Positions 34,365 to 42,844 of a DNA stretch of 64,000 bases are shown one piece after another. The notes beneath the pieces are model-generated. The model did not search any database, was not told the origin of the DNA, and worked only from the letters and a program-made list of their open reading frames with translations. The stretch lies in assembly GCA_963839365.1 (NCBI GenBank), contig CAWIUT010000003.1, forward strand, positions 124,001 through 188,000, written 5' to 3'. The DNA comes from DASSKA01 sp963839365 (lineage in GTDB: Bacteria; Actinomycetota; Actinomycetes; Propionibacteriales; Nocardioidaceae). Within the stretch, counting starts at the first letter, position 1. Each line of letters opens with the position of its first letter. A program made the translations under genes and the position numbers.

Positions 34365-34727
34365 TCAGCTGGCCGGGGTAGCCTCGCGCTTCTCCTTGAT
34401 CTTGGCTGCCTTGCCCCGCAGGTTGCGCAGGTAGTACAGCTTCGCGCGGCGGACGTCGCCGCGGGTGACCACCTCGATGTGGTCGACGATCGGGGTGTGC
34501 AGCGGGAAGGTCCGCTCCACCCCGACACCGAAGGACACCTTTCGGACCGTGAAGGTCCGGCCGACACCGGACCCCTGGACGCGGATGCACACGCCCTGGA
34601 AGACCTGGATCCGGGAGCGGTTGCCCTCGACGACCCGGACGTGCACCTTCAGGGTGTCGCCGGCGCGGAACTCCGGAATGTCGTCGCGCTTGACGGACGC
34701 GGCAAGGGCGTCGATGACGTTGCTCAT
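34365..34727 (-). CDS. rplS: 50S ribosomal protein L19
   Basis: Large-subunit protein bL19 at the 30S-50S interface. The 120-residue protein shows the family core: FRAGDTLKVHVRVVEGNRSRIQ and a C-terminal RRAKLYYLRNLRGKAAKIKE. The start at 34727 has a strong GAGGAGA site; an upstream in-frame ATG at 34760 lacks one. In most actinobacteria it follows trmD directly, but here the four-gene ABC cluster lies between. Its own promoter region is therefore needed and is seen upstream. Confidence 0.97.
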   Translation of the reverse strand: MSNVIDALAASVKRDDIPEFRAGDTLKVHVRVVEGNRSRIQVFQGVCIRVQGSGVGRTFTVRKVSFGVGVERTFPLHTPIVDHIEVVTRGDVRRAKLYYLRNLRGKAAKIKEKREATPAS

Positions 34728-34879
34728 GGTGTCTCCTCGTCGGTGCCACAGGTCACCCACGGAAATCGCCGGATGAGTGCGGGTTCACACTGGTGCGCCG
34801 TGCGGAACTCCCCCTGTGGCAGGTGGACCGCCGACTCCCGGCACCGGGCCGGGTGGTCGCGACGCGTGGAACCGAGGAT

Positions 34880-34890
34880 CCAGTCTGCCA
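34880..34890 (-). promoter_or_regulatory. Candidate rplS promoter -10 element
   Basis: The minus-strand 11-mer TGGCAGACTGG lies 153 bases before the rplS ATG. It differs at one base from TGGCAGAATGG in front of rpsP (43500-43510). CAGACT or CAGAAT would serve as the -10 hexamer. No strong -35 is visible. Confidence 0.45.
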
Positions 34891-34913
34891 CAGCGGCCCG
34901 GTCCCCGAGAAAC

Positions 34914-34940
34914 TGACCCCGGCCCCGGGACCGGGGGTCA
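34914..34940 (-). terminator. Hairpin ending the ABC/propeller operon
   Basis: TGACCCC (34914-34920) pairs with GGGGTCA (34934-34940), with further G-C pairing inside. It spans the stop codon of the last ABC ATPase gene on the minus strand, as expected for an intrinsic terminator isolating this cluster from rplS. Confidence 0.6.
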
Positions 34941-35579
34941 GTCCGGCTCCGGTTGCACCGCCCGCCCCTCGTGGATCTCCACGGTACGGTCGCAGCGATC
35001 GGCGATCTCCCGGTCGTGGGTGGCGATCACCACCGCTCCGTCGGGGCGGCCCCGTCGCAGCAACCGCTCCACCACCAGCTCCCGGTGGCCGGGATCCTGC
35101 TCGGCGGTGGGTTCGTCGGCGAGCAGCACCAGGGGCTGCAGGGCCAGCGCACGGGCCACCGCGACCCGCTGCTGCTGACCTCCGGACATGTCCTCGATCA
35201 GGTGGTCGGCGAACGGGCCGAGCCCGACCAGCTCCAAGGCCGCCGCCGCGGCCTCGACGGCCCTGGGTGCGGGATGTCCCGCCGCGCGGAGGGTGACCTG
35301 GATGTTCTCGGCGGCCGAGAGCAGGGACAGCAGGCCGTAGCCCTGCAGGACCAGGGCGACGGCCGGACCGGGAGGTGTCAGCCGGCGGTCCTGCAGCCGG
35401 ATCTGCCCACTGTCGGGACGCTGGATCCCCGCGAGGGTGGTGAGCAGGGTGCTCTTGCCCGAACCGGAGGGACCCACCACGGCCACCGTCTCGCCCGGCT
35501 CGAGCCGGAAGGACACGCCGTCGAGGATGGTCCGGCCGGACCGGCCCATCGTGAGGTGGTCCGCGGCGAGCAGGCTCAT
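34938..35579 (-). CDS. ABC transporter ATP-binding protein (MacB/LolD type)
   Basis: A 213-residue nucleotide-binding subunit. It has Walker A GPSGSGKST (about 36-44), a Q-loop LQGYGLL, the ABC signature MSGGQQQRVA, Walker B LVLLADEPTAE and the H-loop ATHDREIAD. This pattern is that of ATPases partnered with FtsX-like permeases. Its ATG overlaps the stop of the preceding ATPase gene (ATGA). Two different ATPases with one large two-module permease suggests a heterodimeric engine. Confidence 0.92.
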   Translation of the reverse strand: MSLLAADHLTMGRSGRTILDGVSFRLEPGETVAVVGPSGSGKSTLLTTLAGIQRPDSGQIRLQDRRLTPPGPAVALVLQGYGLLSLLSAAENIQVTLRAAGHPAPRAVEAAAAALELVGLGPFADHLIEDMSGGQQQRVAVARALALQPLVLLADEPTAEQDPGHRELVVERLLRRGRPDGAVVIATHDREIADRCDRTVEIHEGRAVQPEPD

Positions 35580-36514
35580 CGCCCCTCCTCCCGCTCGTGC
35601 GAGGGGTCGGTCCGTGCCGGGGCGGACGCCTCGGTCTCGTCCACCGGGTGCAGCTCGAGCACGTCGCCACGGCGTACGACGCGCGCCAACGTCCCCGGCG
35701 GCAGCAGGTCCAGCACCTCCGGCGGAAGGTGCAGCCCGCCGTCCCGGCCGACCACCACGAACTCCCGGCCCGCGCGCCCCTCCGTGCCGATGCGGCCGTC
35801 GCGGATGGTCGCTGTCCGGTCCATGGCGGCGGCGACGTCCTCGTCGTGGGTGACCACCAGCACGGTGCTGCCGAGGTCGGCGCTGGCGGCCTTCATCAGC
35901 TCGACCACGGCCTTGGCGGACTCCTTGTCGAGCTGGCTGGTCGGCTCGTCCGCCAGCAGCAGCTGCGGACCGTTCGCGACCGCGATCGCCATCGCCAGGC
36001 GCTGCTGCTCCCCGCCGGAGAGCGCGCCGGCGCGGGAGCCGCCGAGGCCTCCCAGCCCGACCGCCTCCAGCAGCGCCAGGGCCCGTTTGCGCTTGACCGG
36101 CCACCTGCGCCGGGTGGGCGACTGGGCGAACAGCACGTTGTCCAGCGCGGTGGCGTAGGGCAGCACGTTGCGGCTCGGGTTCTGCATGAGCACCCCGACC
36201 CGCCGGGCTCGCATCGATGCCAGCGCCCCCTCGTCCCGGTCCCCGAGCAGCTCACCGCCGATGAACAGCTGGCCGGCGGTGGGTCGGATCAGGCCCGCGA
36301 GCAACCACAGCAGCGTGGACTTTCCCGACCCGGAGGGGCCGAGCACGGCGAGGGTCTCGCCCTGCCGGACCTCCAGGTCCACTCCGCGCAGCGCCACGAC
36401 CTCGGCGCCGGCCTCGCCGTACACGTGCACGAGGTTGACGCAGCGCACCGCCGGCTCCTGCGGGGCGGTGTGGTCCACGTCGTCCACCGGCAGGTCGGTC
36501 CGGGCCTGGCTCAT
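35576..36514 (-). CDS. ABC transporter ATP-binding protein with C-terminal extension
   Basis: A 312-residue ATPase. It shows Walker A GPSGSGKST, Q-loop LMQNPSRNVLP, signature LSGGEQQRLAM, Walker B LLLADEPTSQ and H-loop VTHDEDVA. About 75 residues follow the ATPase core (EFVVVGRDGGLHLPPEVLDLLPPG and LARVVRRGDVLELHPVDET), a small beta-rich tail resembling an AbrB/SpoVT-like or regulatory add-on; that assignment is tentative. Start and stop both overlap neighbours by ATGA, so translation is coupled across the cluster. Confidence 0.92.
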   Translation of the reverse strand: MSQARTDLPVDDVDHTAPQEPAVRCVNLVHVYGEAGAEVVALRGVDLEVRQGETLAVLGPSGSGKSTLLWLLAGLIRPTAGQLFIGGELLGDRDEGALASMRARRVGVLMQNPSRNVLPYATALDNVLFAQSPTRRRWPVKRKRALALLEAVGLGGLGGSRAGALSGGEQQRLAMAIAVANGPQLLLADEPTSQLDKESAKAVVELMKAASADLGSTVLVVTHDEDVAAAMDRTATIRDGRIGTEGRAGREFVVVGRDGGLHLPPEVLDLLPPGTLARVVRRGDVLELHPVDETEASAPARTDPSHEREEGR

Positions 36515-39500
36515 GCGCGATCCTCCCTCAGCTGTTCGGGGCGGGCACCGGCAACCAGCGTGAACGAGCTCACCACGGCGACCACGGCCACCAGCGCGAC
36601 GACCACGGCGAGCGGGACGGCGAGCAGCAGCCAGTCCGGGCGATACAGCAGCGCCGGCGCCGCGGGGACCTGGACGAACTCGGGCACCGCGGGCATCGCG
36701 AGGTACACCGCCGCCAGTCCGGCGCCCACCCCGGCGACGACGCCCAGCCCGAGGGTGGCGGCCTGCTCGAGGAGCAGTCCGGAGCGCAGCGGCCGGAGAC
36801 CTGCCCCGGTGGCGCGCAGCGCGGCGATCTCGTAGCGGCGGCGACGGGCGGACAGGTGCAGTCCCGCCACCGCCCCCAGCGCGGCCAGCAGCGCCGCGGC
36901 GCCGGCGTCGGCCAGGAACAGCAGGATGGCCAGCGCCGGGCCCTGCTCCCCGAGAAGCCGTTCGGCGTGGGCGGCGGTCTGCACGTCCACGATGTGCACC
37001 CCGGCACGCCGGAGCTTCGCGGGGAAGGTGCGCACCGCGTCGGGGGTGACCCAGACCTGCTCGGCAACGGTGAGGCTGGTGTCGAAGGCCTCCCGCTGGG
37101 CGTAGCTGCGGTCCACGATGACAGCGTTGGTCGGCGCACCCGGGACGGGGACACCGGCCACGGGACGGATCGCCACCGGCTGGCCGTCGAGCCCGTTGAC
37201 CATCACCCCTGTCCCGCGCCGCTGGTGCAGCAGGTTGCCCGTGACCAGCGCCGGGAGCGGGTGTGGCCAGGAGTACGCCGCCCACGTCATCGGCACGCCC
37301 ACCGGGACGTCGAACCGCAGCTGCAGACCTGAGCCGCCGGGGGTGGCCCGCAGCGTGCCGGGGTGCCCCTGGGGGCCGGTGTAGGTCCACCGGCCGGCCT
37401 TCTGGAGCCCGGCATCGACCGGCTGCCACCCCGCGGAGGTGCGCGTCTCGACGCCGGCGATGGTGGCCTGCCCGCTGGCCCCGTCGCTGGGGTTGACGGT
37501 GTTCAGCTCGAGACTGCGCAGCACGCAGGGGCAGCCGGTCAGGCGGGTCTCCAGCACGTCTGTGCCTGCGTGCACCCGCCCCAGGGTGATCGGCGTCTCG
37601 GCCGTGGCGTGCGGCACCTCGAGGTCGACCTGGAAGAACAACGGCGTCGTCGAGCGGGCGTGCGTGAGCGTGACCCGCAGGCGGTCCCCGACCAGCCGGA
37701 CCGGCGGCGGGGCGGCAGGGTCCAGCTGGGCGGCGAGCGAGGCCCGGCTACGCGACGAGAAGTCGCTGCGCCAGTAGGCGACCTTGGCCCAGCGCGCCGG
37801 GTCCACCGCAATGGTCTCCCGGGAGGCGTTGGAGTAGTCGGTGTAGACACCGACCTCCATGGCGTGCTGCCCGGAGGGGTCCAGCCGGTCGACCAGCACC
37901 GGCAGGTCCTGGCCCGGCGCGGGGGCGACATCGATCACCGCTCCCGCCCCGGTCCGGGTGGCGGCGACGTCGGCGATGTTGCTGCGCGAGACGGTCCAGG
38001 CCGAGATCGAGAAGCAGGCGAGGGCGAAGGCGGCCGCCAGCACGGTGAGAGTGCGCATCCCGGCCGGGCGGCGGGCCACCTGACGGACAGCGAGGAAGCC
38101 GCCGATATGTCCGTGCCGGGCGGTGAGCCGGAACAGCCGGCGACACAGCCAGGGCAGCAGCCGGGCGACCAGCACGGCGGTGGCCAGGCCGATCAAGCCG
38201 GGCACCAGCAGGGCGAGCACGTCGGTGGAGGCGGAGGCGAACGCGCCGGAGACGTACAGCTCGACCAGCCCGGCCGCGGTGGCCACCAACAGGGCGAGGT
38301 CGAGGGCCCACCCCCGCCGGTTGCTGGCGCGGCCGGCGCGCCGCCACTGCTCGATCACCGGTCGGACGACGATGCGTCGGGCGGCCATGGCGGCGGCTAT
38401 CAGCCCTCCGGAGACCGCGATCGCAGCCGCAAGCACGGTGCAGCCGCCGACGGTGACGGGGGTGCCGGGCCGCAGCACCGCCCGGGACAGCGCCAGGGTG
38501 GACACCCAGCCGAGCGCGATCCCGGCGGGCAGGGCGAGGAGCAGGAGCGTCACTGGTTCGGCGAGCCCGAAGCGGAGGGTCCGCAGCCGGGTCAGGCCGC
38601 GCACCTTGGCCAGCGCCAGGTCGGGGCCGCGCAGCTCCGCCGCGTCGGTTATCGCGAGGAACAGCAGCAGCCACACCAGCACGAGCAGCTGAGCGGTGAT
38701 GAGCACGACCGGCACCAGCAGCTTGCTCCAGCTGGCGGTGGCGTCGTCCAACACCGTCTTGATGCCGCTGATCGATGACGCGTTGTCAGGGGCGAGCTTG
38801 ACGGAGATGTGGTCGATGCTCGCGCGCAGGGCCGGCGCCATCGCGGGTGTGACCGCGTCCAGGTCCAGGAGCAGGTCGTCGACGGTGGTGACCACCGCGG
38901 TCGACGGGAGCTGGCCGAAGCTCGCCCTGACGGTGAACAGCGCGTCGACCGGCTGCTGCCCGGGCACCTGGACGAACACGCCCTCCTGGGGGAAGTAGCC
39001 GCGGTTGAACCAGTAGCGGGACTGCGGGTCGCGGGGCATGTACACGCCGACGACCCGCCGGGTCAGGGAGGTGTGCAGCCGGTCGCCGACGGCCACGTGG
39101 TTCATTCGCGCGTAGGGCCTGCTGACCACCACGTCACCTGCCTGCTGCGGACAGCGACCGGCGACCATGCGCAGGTGTGCGCACAGGCCGCTGCGCCAGG
39201 CGATGTGCGTGGTCTGCGCGCTGTTCGGGGAGTAGAGCTCCTCCTGGCCGAGCACCTTCCTGTCCAGCAGCTGCGGGGTGGCGGAGGACTTCCGGGCGGC
39301 GTCGGCCGCCGCGACAACGGCGTTCATCGCCGAGACGGGTCCCTGGACGCTGATCTCGACCCCCTGGCCGATGGTCGGTGCGGTGTGCAGCGCATCGGCG
39401 AGGATCGAGCGCTGGGCGGCGAAGTAGTACGTCGGACCGGTGGCAGCGGCCGCGGTGGCGATCACCGCGACCAGCGCGATCATCGCCGACAGCCCGCGTC

Positions 39501-39540
39501 GGGCCAGCAGCCCACGCCAGAGCAGACCGAGCCGGCCCAT
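36511..39540 (-). CDS. Large FtsX-like ABC transporter permease
   Basis: A 1009-residue membrane protein with two FtsX/MacB-type modules: a first helix (ALVAVIATAAAATGPTYYF) followed by a roughly 240-residue exported domain and three or more helices, then a middle membrane block, a second exported domain of about 300 residues and a final helical block (AILLFLADAGAAALLAAL onward). Such permeases usually act mechanically (MacB, lipoprotein release, bacitracin resistance) rather than as classical channels. It overlaps the propeller gene by TGATG and the next ATPase by ATGA. The substrate is unknown. Confidence 0.88.
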   Translation of the reverse strand: MGRLGLLWRGLLARRGLSAMIALVAVIATAAAATGPTYYFAAQRSILADALHTAPTIGQGVEISVQGPVSAMNAVVAAADAARKSSATPQLLDRKVLGQEELYSPNSAQTTHIAWRSGLCAHLRMVAGRCPQQAGDVVVSRPYARMNHVAVGDRLHTSLTRRVVGVYMPRDPQSRYWFNRGYFPQEGVFVQVPGQQPVDALFTVRASFGQLPSTAVVTTVDDLLLDLDAVTPAMAPALRASIDHISVKLAPDNASSISGIKTVLDDATASWSKLLVPVVLITAQLLVLVWLLLFLAITDAAELRGPDLALAKVRGLTRLRTLRFGLAEPVTLLLLALPAGIALGWVSTLALSRAVLRPGTPVTVGGCTVLAAAIAVSGGLIAAAMAARRIVVRPVIEQWRRAGRASNRRGWALDLALLVATAAGLVELYVSGAFASASTDVLALLVPGLIGLATAVLVARLLPWLCRRLFRLTARHGHIGGFLAVRQVARRPAGMRTLTVLAAAFALACFSISAWTVSRSNIADVAATRTGAGAVIDVAPAPGQDLPVLVDRLDPSGQHAMEVGVYTDYSNASRETIAVDPARWAKVAYWRSDFSSRSRASLAAQLDPAAPPPVRLVGDRLRVTLTHARSTTPLFFQVDLEVPHATAETPITLGRVHAGTDVLETRLTGCPCVLRSLELNTVNPSDGASGQATIAGVETRTSAGWQPVDAGLQKAGRWTYTGPQGHPGTLRATPGGSGLQLRFDVPVGVPMTWAAYSWPHPLPALVTGNLLHQRRGTGVMVNGLDGQPVAIRPVAGVPVPGAPTNAVIVDRSYAQREAFDTSLTVAEQVWVTPDAVRTFPAKLRRAGVHIVDVQTAAHAERLLGEQGPALAILLFLADAGAAALLAALGAVAGLHLSARRRRYEIAALRATGAGLRPLRSGLLLEQAATLGLGVVAGVGAGLAAVYLAMPAVPEFVQVPAAPALLYRPDWLLLAVPLAVVVALVAVVAVVSSFTLVAGARPEQLREDRA

Positions 39541-40700
39541 CAGGCACCCCCCTCGCGGAGCCAGGCCATGGCGTACCGGTCCTTGGGGTTCAGCCGGAGG
39601 GGGCCGACCGCAGTCGCCTTCGCGACGTCGAGAATGAACCGCTTGCCGGCCTGGTAGTCGTCGCAGGCCAGGTAGTCGTCTTGCGGGGACCACCGGCATT
39701 CGGACAGGGAGCCGTCGTGGACGGCGATGTCGTGGGTGACCGCGCGCGGGTGGGACATGTCGACGACGGTCACCGTGCGCCGTCCCGACCCGATGATGGC
39801 CAGTCGGCTCCCGTCGTGCGACCAGGACGCCCACACGGCGCCCTGCGACTGCAGGTCGTACGCCTCGGTGCCTCCGCGGCTGAGCACGACGAGCCCGTGC
39901 GCGGCCGAGCTGCCCGGACGCAGCTGGTCCAAGGTCACGGCGACCAGCTGGCCGTCCGGCGAGAACCGGGCGCCTACCTGGTAGGGGACGTGGGTCGGCA
40001 GCCCGATCTGCCGCGCCAGGCCCGCAGTGGTCGCCAGCGGGGTGCGGTGCCCCGGAGTGCGCAGCTCCAGGCTGGTGCTGGGCATCGCGGCGTAGTCCCC
40101 CATGCTGACCTCGGCCTTGCCCGCCACCATCACCAAGGCGCCCTCTCGCACGGGATCCCCCACTGCGTCCGCGGCGCCGCCTCCCAGCGAGTGGACGCGC
40201 CCGCCCATGATGTCGGCGATGCGGACGTCGGCGTGGCCGCCACCCACGGTGATCTGGACGACCCGTCGGCTCTCGTCGGCCCAGGGCTGCGATGCAGGCG
40301 TCCACCCCCCGGGTGGGCGGTCGGCGATGAGGGTGACCTTGTCGCCCTGGAGGCGGTACATCGTCCCCACCGACGACATCGCGAGGCTCTGGTCCGGGGA
40401 CAGTACGGCGTAGTTGCCCATGAGGCTGTCGCCCTCCAGCGGCCGGAAGTGACGACCGCCCAGGTCGGTGCGTCCCACGTCGCCGGTGTGGTTGTCGAAG
40501 ACCAGGAGCTGCCCGCCCGGGAGATTCGCAGGGCTGCTGGCCGCCGCACGGGCATCGGCCGAGCCGGTGGACGGACCCGGCCGGTAAACCACCAGCAGGA
40601 CCACCACCGCTACCACGGCAAGGCCTCCGAGCACCCCGGCGAGCACCTGCCGGGCAGGGCGAGGAGGCGGCTCCTCGTCGAGGGCCGGGAACGTGGGCAC
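39540..40700 (-). CDS. Membrane-anchored beta-propeller protein (TolB/WD40-like)
   Basis: A 386-residue protein with a short cytoplasmic N-terminus, one membrane helix (about 19-42, VLAGVLGGLAVVAVVVLLVVY) and an exported domain with propeller-like blades. Repeats such as ARFSPDGQLVAV, ASWSHDGSRLAI and CRWSPQDDYLAC each follow the W/F-S-P/H-D-G pattern of TolB/WD40 proteins. It is the first gene of the ABC operon (GTG start with GGGGGAAGG upstream) and overlaps the permease start. It may act as an extracytoplasmic partner or sensor for the permease. I know of no characterised homologue. Confidence 0.8.
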   Translation of the reverse strand: MPTFPALDEEPPPRPARQVLAGVLGGLAVVAVVVLLVVYRPGPSTGSADARAAASSPANLPGGQLLVFDNHTGDVGRTDLGGRHFRPLEGDSLMGNYAVLSPDQSLAMSSVGTMYRLQGDKVTLIADRPPGGWTPASQPWADESRRVVQITVGGGHADVRIADIMGGRVHSLGGGAADAVGDPVREGALVMVAGKAEVSMGDYAAMPSTSLELRTPGHRTPLATTAGLARQIGLPTHVPYQVGARFSPDGQLVAVTLDQLRPGSSAAHGLVVLSRGGTEAYDLQSQGAVWASWSHDGSRLAIIGSGRRTVTVVDMSHPRAVTHDIAVHDGSLSECRWSPQDDYLACDDYQAGKRFILDVAKATAVGPLRLNPKDRYAMAWLREGGA

Positions 40701-40812
40701 GACCAGGACCTTCCCCCGTGGTGGACTTTTCGGCGCGTCAGGTTAGCGCAGCCCAGCGGGGATGCGTTCTCGCACCCGCCAACCTTCACGCAACTGAGAC
40801 CTGCGGCCGCGG
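40701..40812 (-). promoter_or_regulatory. Control region of the propeller/ABC operon and trmD terminator
   Basis: On the minus strand a TAACCT -10-like hexamer (40740-40745) lies about 40 bases before the propeller GTG, without a good -35. At the left end CCGCGG (40807-40812) pairs with CCGCGG (40817-40822) around a TCAG loop that includes part of the trmD stop, a likely trmD terminator. Confidence 0.35.
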
Positions 40813-42048
40813 TCAGCCGCGGGCACGGCGCTTGGTCAGCCGCACCTGGTGCGGCCGGTCGTGGGCGGTCGGGCGGTAGCCGGCCTTGCGCAGGGCCCGC
40901 AGGTCGGACCCGGAGCCGGTGACGACCGCGTAGCCCTCCGCGTCCTGAGGGGCGGCGCTTTCCAGGTGCCCGAGCAGCCAGGAAGCCAGAGCGCCGTGCT
41001 GAAGGTCCGGGACCACCAGGAGCCGGTCGACCAGCCAGACACCCCGGTCGGCCCGGGCGCGGCCGAAGCCGACCAACCTGCCGCCCGCGCGCACGACCAC
41101 GGTGGTCGACCTGGACAGCGAGGCGAGCAGGTCGGCGGTTTGCTCGCCGACTGGGGGCAGCGCCCAGGTGCCAGCCGCCGCGGCGTCCTGCACGAGGCAG
41201 GCGCGGTGCAGCGTGAGCACCTCGGGCACGTCGGCCGGCTCGGCGGACCGGACCTCGGCCTCCTCGTCGGGCGCCCCGGTCACCGCCAGGCGCTGGCTCG
41301 GGTGCAGCAGGTCAGGACGGCGCCCGGCGGTACGTCGTACCGCCTGCTCGCGGCGCCAGGCAGCGATCCTGGCGTGGTCACCGGCGAGCAGGACCGGCGG
41401 CACGTCCAGGCCACGCCAGCTCGGCGGCTTGGTGTAGACGGGGTACTCCAGCAGCCGTTCGGTGCCGTGGGACTCCTCGGTCAGCGACTCGGGGTTGCCC
41501 ATGAAGCCGGGCAGCAGCCGGACCACCGACTCGATGACGGCGAGGGTGGCCACCTCCCCGCCGTTGAGCACGTAGTCGCCGACCGAGAGCTCCCGAACCT
41601 CCATCCGGGTGGCGGCGTGCTCGACCACGCGCGCGTCAATGCCCTCGTAGCGGCCGCACGCGAACACCAGCCAGTCGCGGCCGGCCAGCTCCTCGGCGAC
41701 CCGTTGGGTGAACCTCTCCCCCGACGGGGTGGGCACCACCAGCAGCGGATCACGCACGGTCGCGCCCGGGTCAGCGTCCGGGGCAGCGTTCGTGCCCGTG
41801 GTCGGGCCGGTGGTCGATCCGGTGACCTCGTCCAGCGCCTCGCCCCACGGCCCCGGGCGCATCACCATGCCGGCGCCGCCGCCGTACGGGGTGTCGTCGA
41901 CGGTGCGGTGCCGGTCGTGGGTCCAGGTGCGCAGGTCGTGCACCCGCACGTCGAGCAGCCCGGACCGGCGCGCCTTTCCCGTGAGCGAGAGGTCCAGGGC
42001 GTCGAAGTACCCGGGAAAGATCGAGACGACGTCGATGCGCACGCTCAC
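40813..42048 (-). CDS. trmD: tRNA (guanine-37-N1)-methyltransferase fused to a GNAT-like domain
   Basis: Residues 1-255 are TrmD, which methylates G37 and prevents frameshifting. They include the SPOUT-knot motifs CGRYEGID (131-138) and SVGDYVLNGGE (155-165), and a Thr/Ala-rich insertion at about 76-98. Residues of about 265-411 are an added domain (VRSAEPADVPEVLTLHRA, GRLVGFGRARADRG, VVPDLQHGALASWLL) that reads as a GNAT acetyltransferase with a loosely conserved acetyl-CoA loop. Typical TrmD is 230-270 residues. No stop or frameshift separates the parts. It overlaps rimM by ATGA. Confidence 0.93.
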   Translation of the reverse strand: MSVRIDVVSIFPGYFDALDLSLTGKARRSGLLDVRVHDLRTWTHDRHRTVDDTPYGGGAGMVMRPGPWGEALDEVTGSTTGPTTGTNAAPDADPGATVRDPLLVVPTPSGERFTQRVAEELAGRDWLVFACGRYEGIDARVVEHAATRMEVRELSVGDYVLNGGEVATLAVIESVVRLLPGFMGNPESLTEESHGTERLLEYPVYTKPPSWRGLDVPPVLLAGDHARIAAWRREQAVRRTAGRRPDLLHPSQRLAVTGAPDEEAEVRSAEPADVPEVLTLHRACLVQDAAAAGTWALPPVGEQTADLLASLSRSTTVVVRAGGRLVGFGRARADRGVWLVDRLLVVPDLQHGALASWLLGHLESAAPQDAEGYAVVTGSGSDLRALRKAGYRPTAHDRPHQVRLTKRRARG

Positions 42049-42587
42049 TCCTCCGGGCCCACGGAGAGCAGTCCGGGGCGGTCTGCGACGACGATGCGTC
42101 CGCCCGCCGCGTCCACGGTGGGCACGAGCGCCCGGACGAACGGCACCATCGCCTCGCGCCCATCGGTGGTACGCACGACCAGCAGGTCCTGGGCGGCGCC
42201 GTGCACGATCCCGGTCAGCTCACCGGCGACGGCACCGTCGGTGGTCAGCACCTGCGCGCCGACGAGCTGGTGGTCGTAGAACTCCTCCGGATCGTCCGGG
42301 CGCTCGTCGCCGGCGACCGCGTGCACGAGGAGCAGGCCGCGCGCCGTCTCGGCGGCGGTGCGGTCGGGGATCTCCTCGAAGCGGACCAGCAGTCTCCCCT
42401 GGTGCCATCGCGAGTCCCGCACGGTCAGCCGTCCGGGACGGCCCGGCCCGTGCGGGGGTGCCCCTTGCGGCGTCTCGGTGCTGAGCACGGCGCCGGCGGC
42501 GAACCGACGGTCCGGTTCGTCCGTGCGTGGCTCGACCGCGACCTCGCCGTACAGGCCGTGCGGCTTGGCGACCCGGCCCACCACCAC
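42045..42587 (-). CDS. rimM: Ribosome maturation factor RimM
   Basis: Assists maturation of the 30S head and binds S19. The 180-residue protein has the N-terminal RimM domain (VVGRVAKPHGLYGEVAVEP) and a C-terminal PRC-barrel (EEFYDHQLVGAQV, AMVPFVRALVP). The order rpsP-khpA-rimM-trmD is conserved. The next gene starts in an ATGA overlap with its stop. Confidence 0.95.
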   Translation of the reverse strand: MVVGRVAKPHGLYGEVAVEPRTDEPDRRFAAGAVLSTETPQGAPPHGPGRPGRLTVRDSRWHQGRLLVRFEEIPDRTAAETARGLLLVHAVAGDERPDDPEEFYDHQLVGAQVLTTDGAVAGELTGIVHGAAQDLLVVRTTDGREAMVPFVRALVPTVDAAGGRIVVADRPGLLSVGPEE

Positions 42588-42596
42588 CTCGTTCAG

Positions 42597-42842
42597 CTAG
42601 CGCCTCCGGTCGACGTCCACGAAGTCGATGCGTGCACCCGACCGCCCGGCCAGCGCACCGACCACGGTGCGCAGCGCGGTGGCGGTGCGCCCGGAGCGGC
42701 CGATGACCTTGCCGAGGTCGTCGGGGTGCACGCGCACCTCGAGGAGCGGCCCGCGGCGGAGCTGCTTGTCCCGCACCGTGACGTCGTCGGGGCGGTCGAC
42801 GATGCCCCGCACCAGGTGCTCCAGGGCCTCGGCGAGCATCAT
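42597..42842 (-). CDS. khpA: KH-domain RNA-binding protein KhpA
   Basis: An 81-residue single KH-domain protein with the GxxG loop in VIGRSGRTATALRTVVGA. It is homologous to KhpA/YlqC, which with KhpB affects cell-size control and binds RNA in firmicutes, and to mycobacterial Rv2908c. It starts two bases after the rpsP stop, in the same operon. Confidence 0.93.
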   Translation of the reverse strand: MMLAEALEHLVRGIVDRPDDVTVRDKQLRRGPLLEVRVHPDDLGKVIGRSGRTATALRTVVGALAGRSGARIDFVDVDRRR

Positions 42843-42844
42843 GC

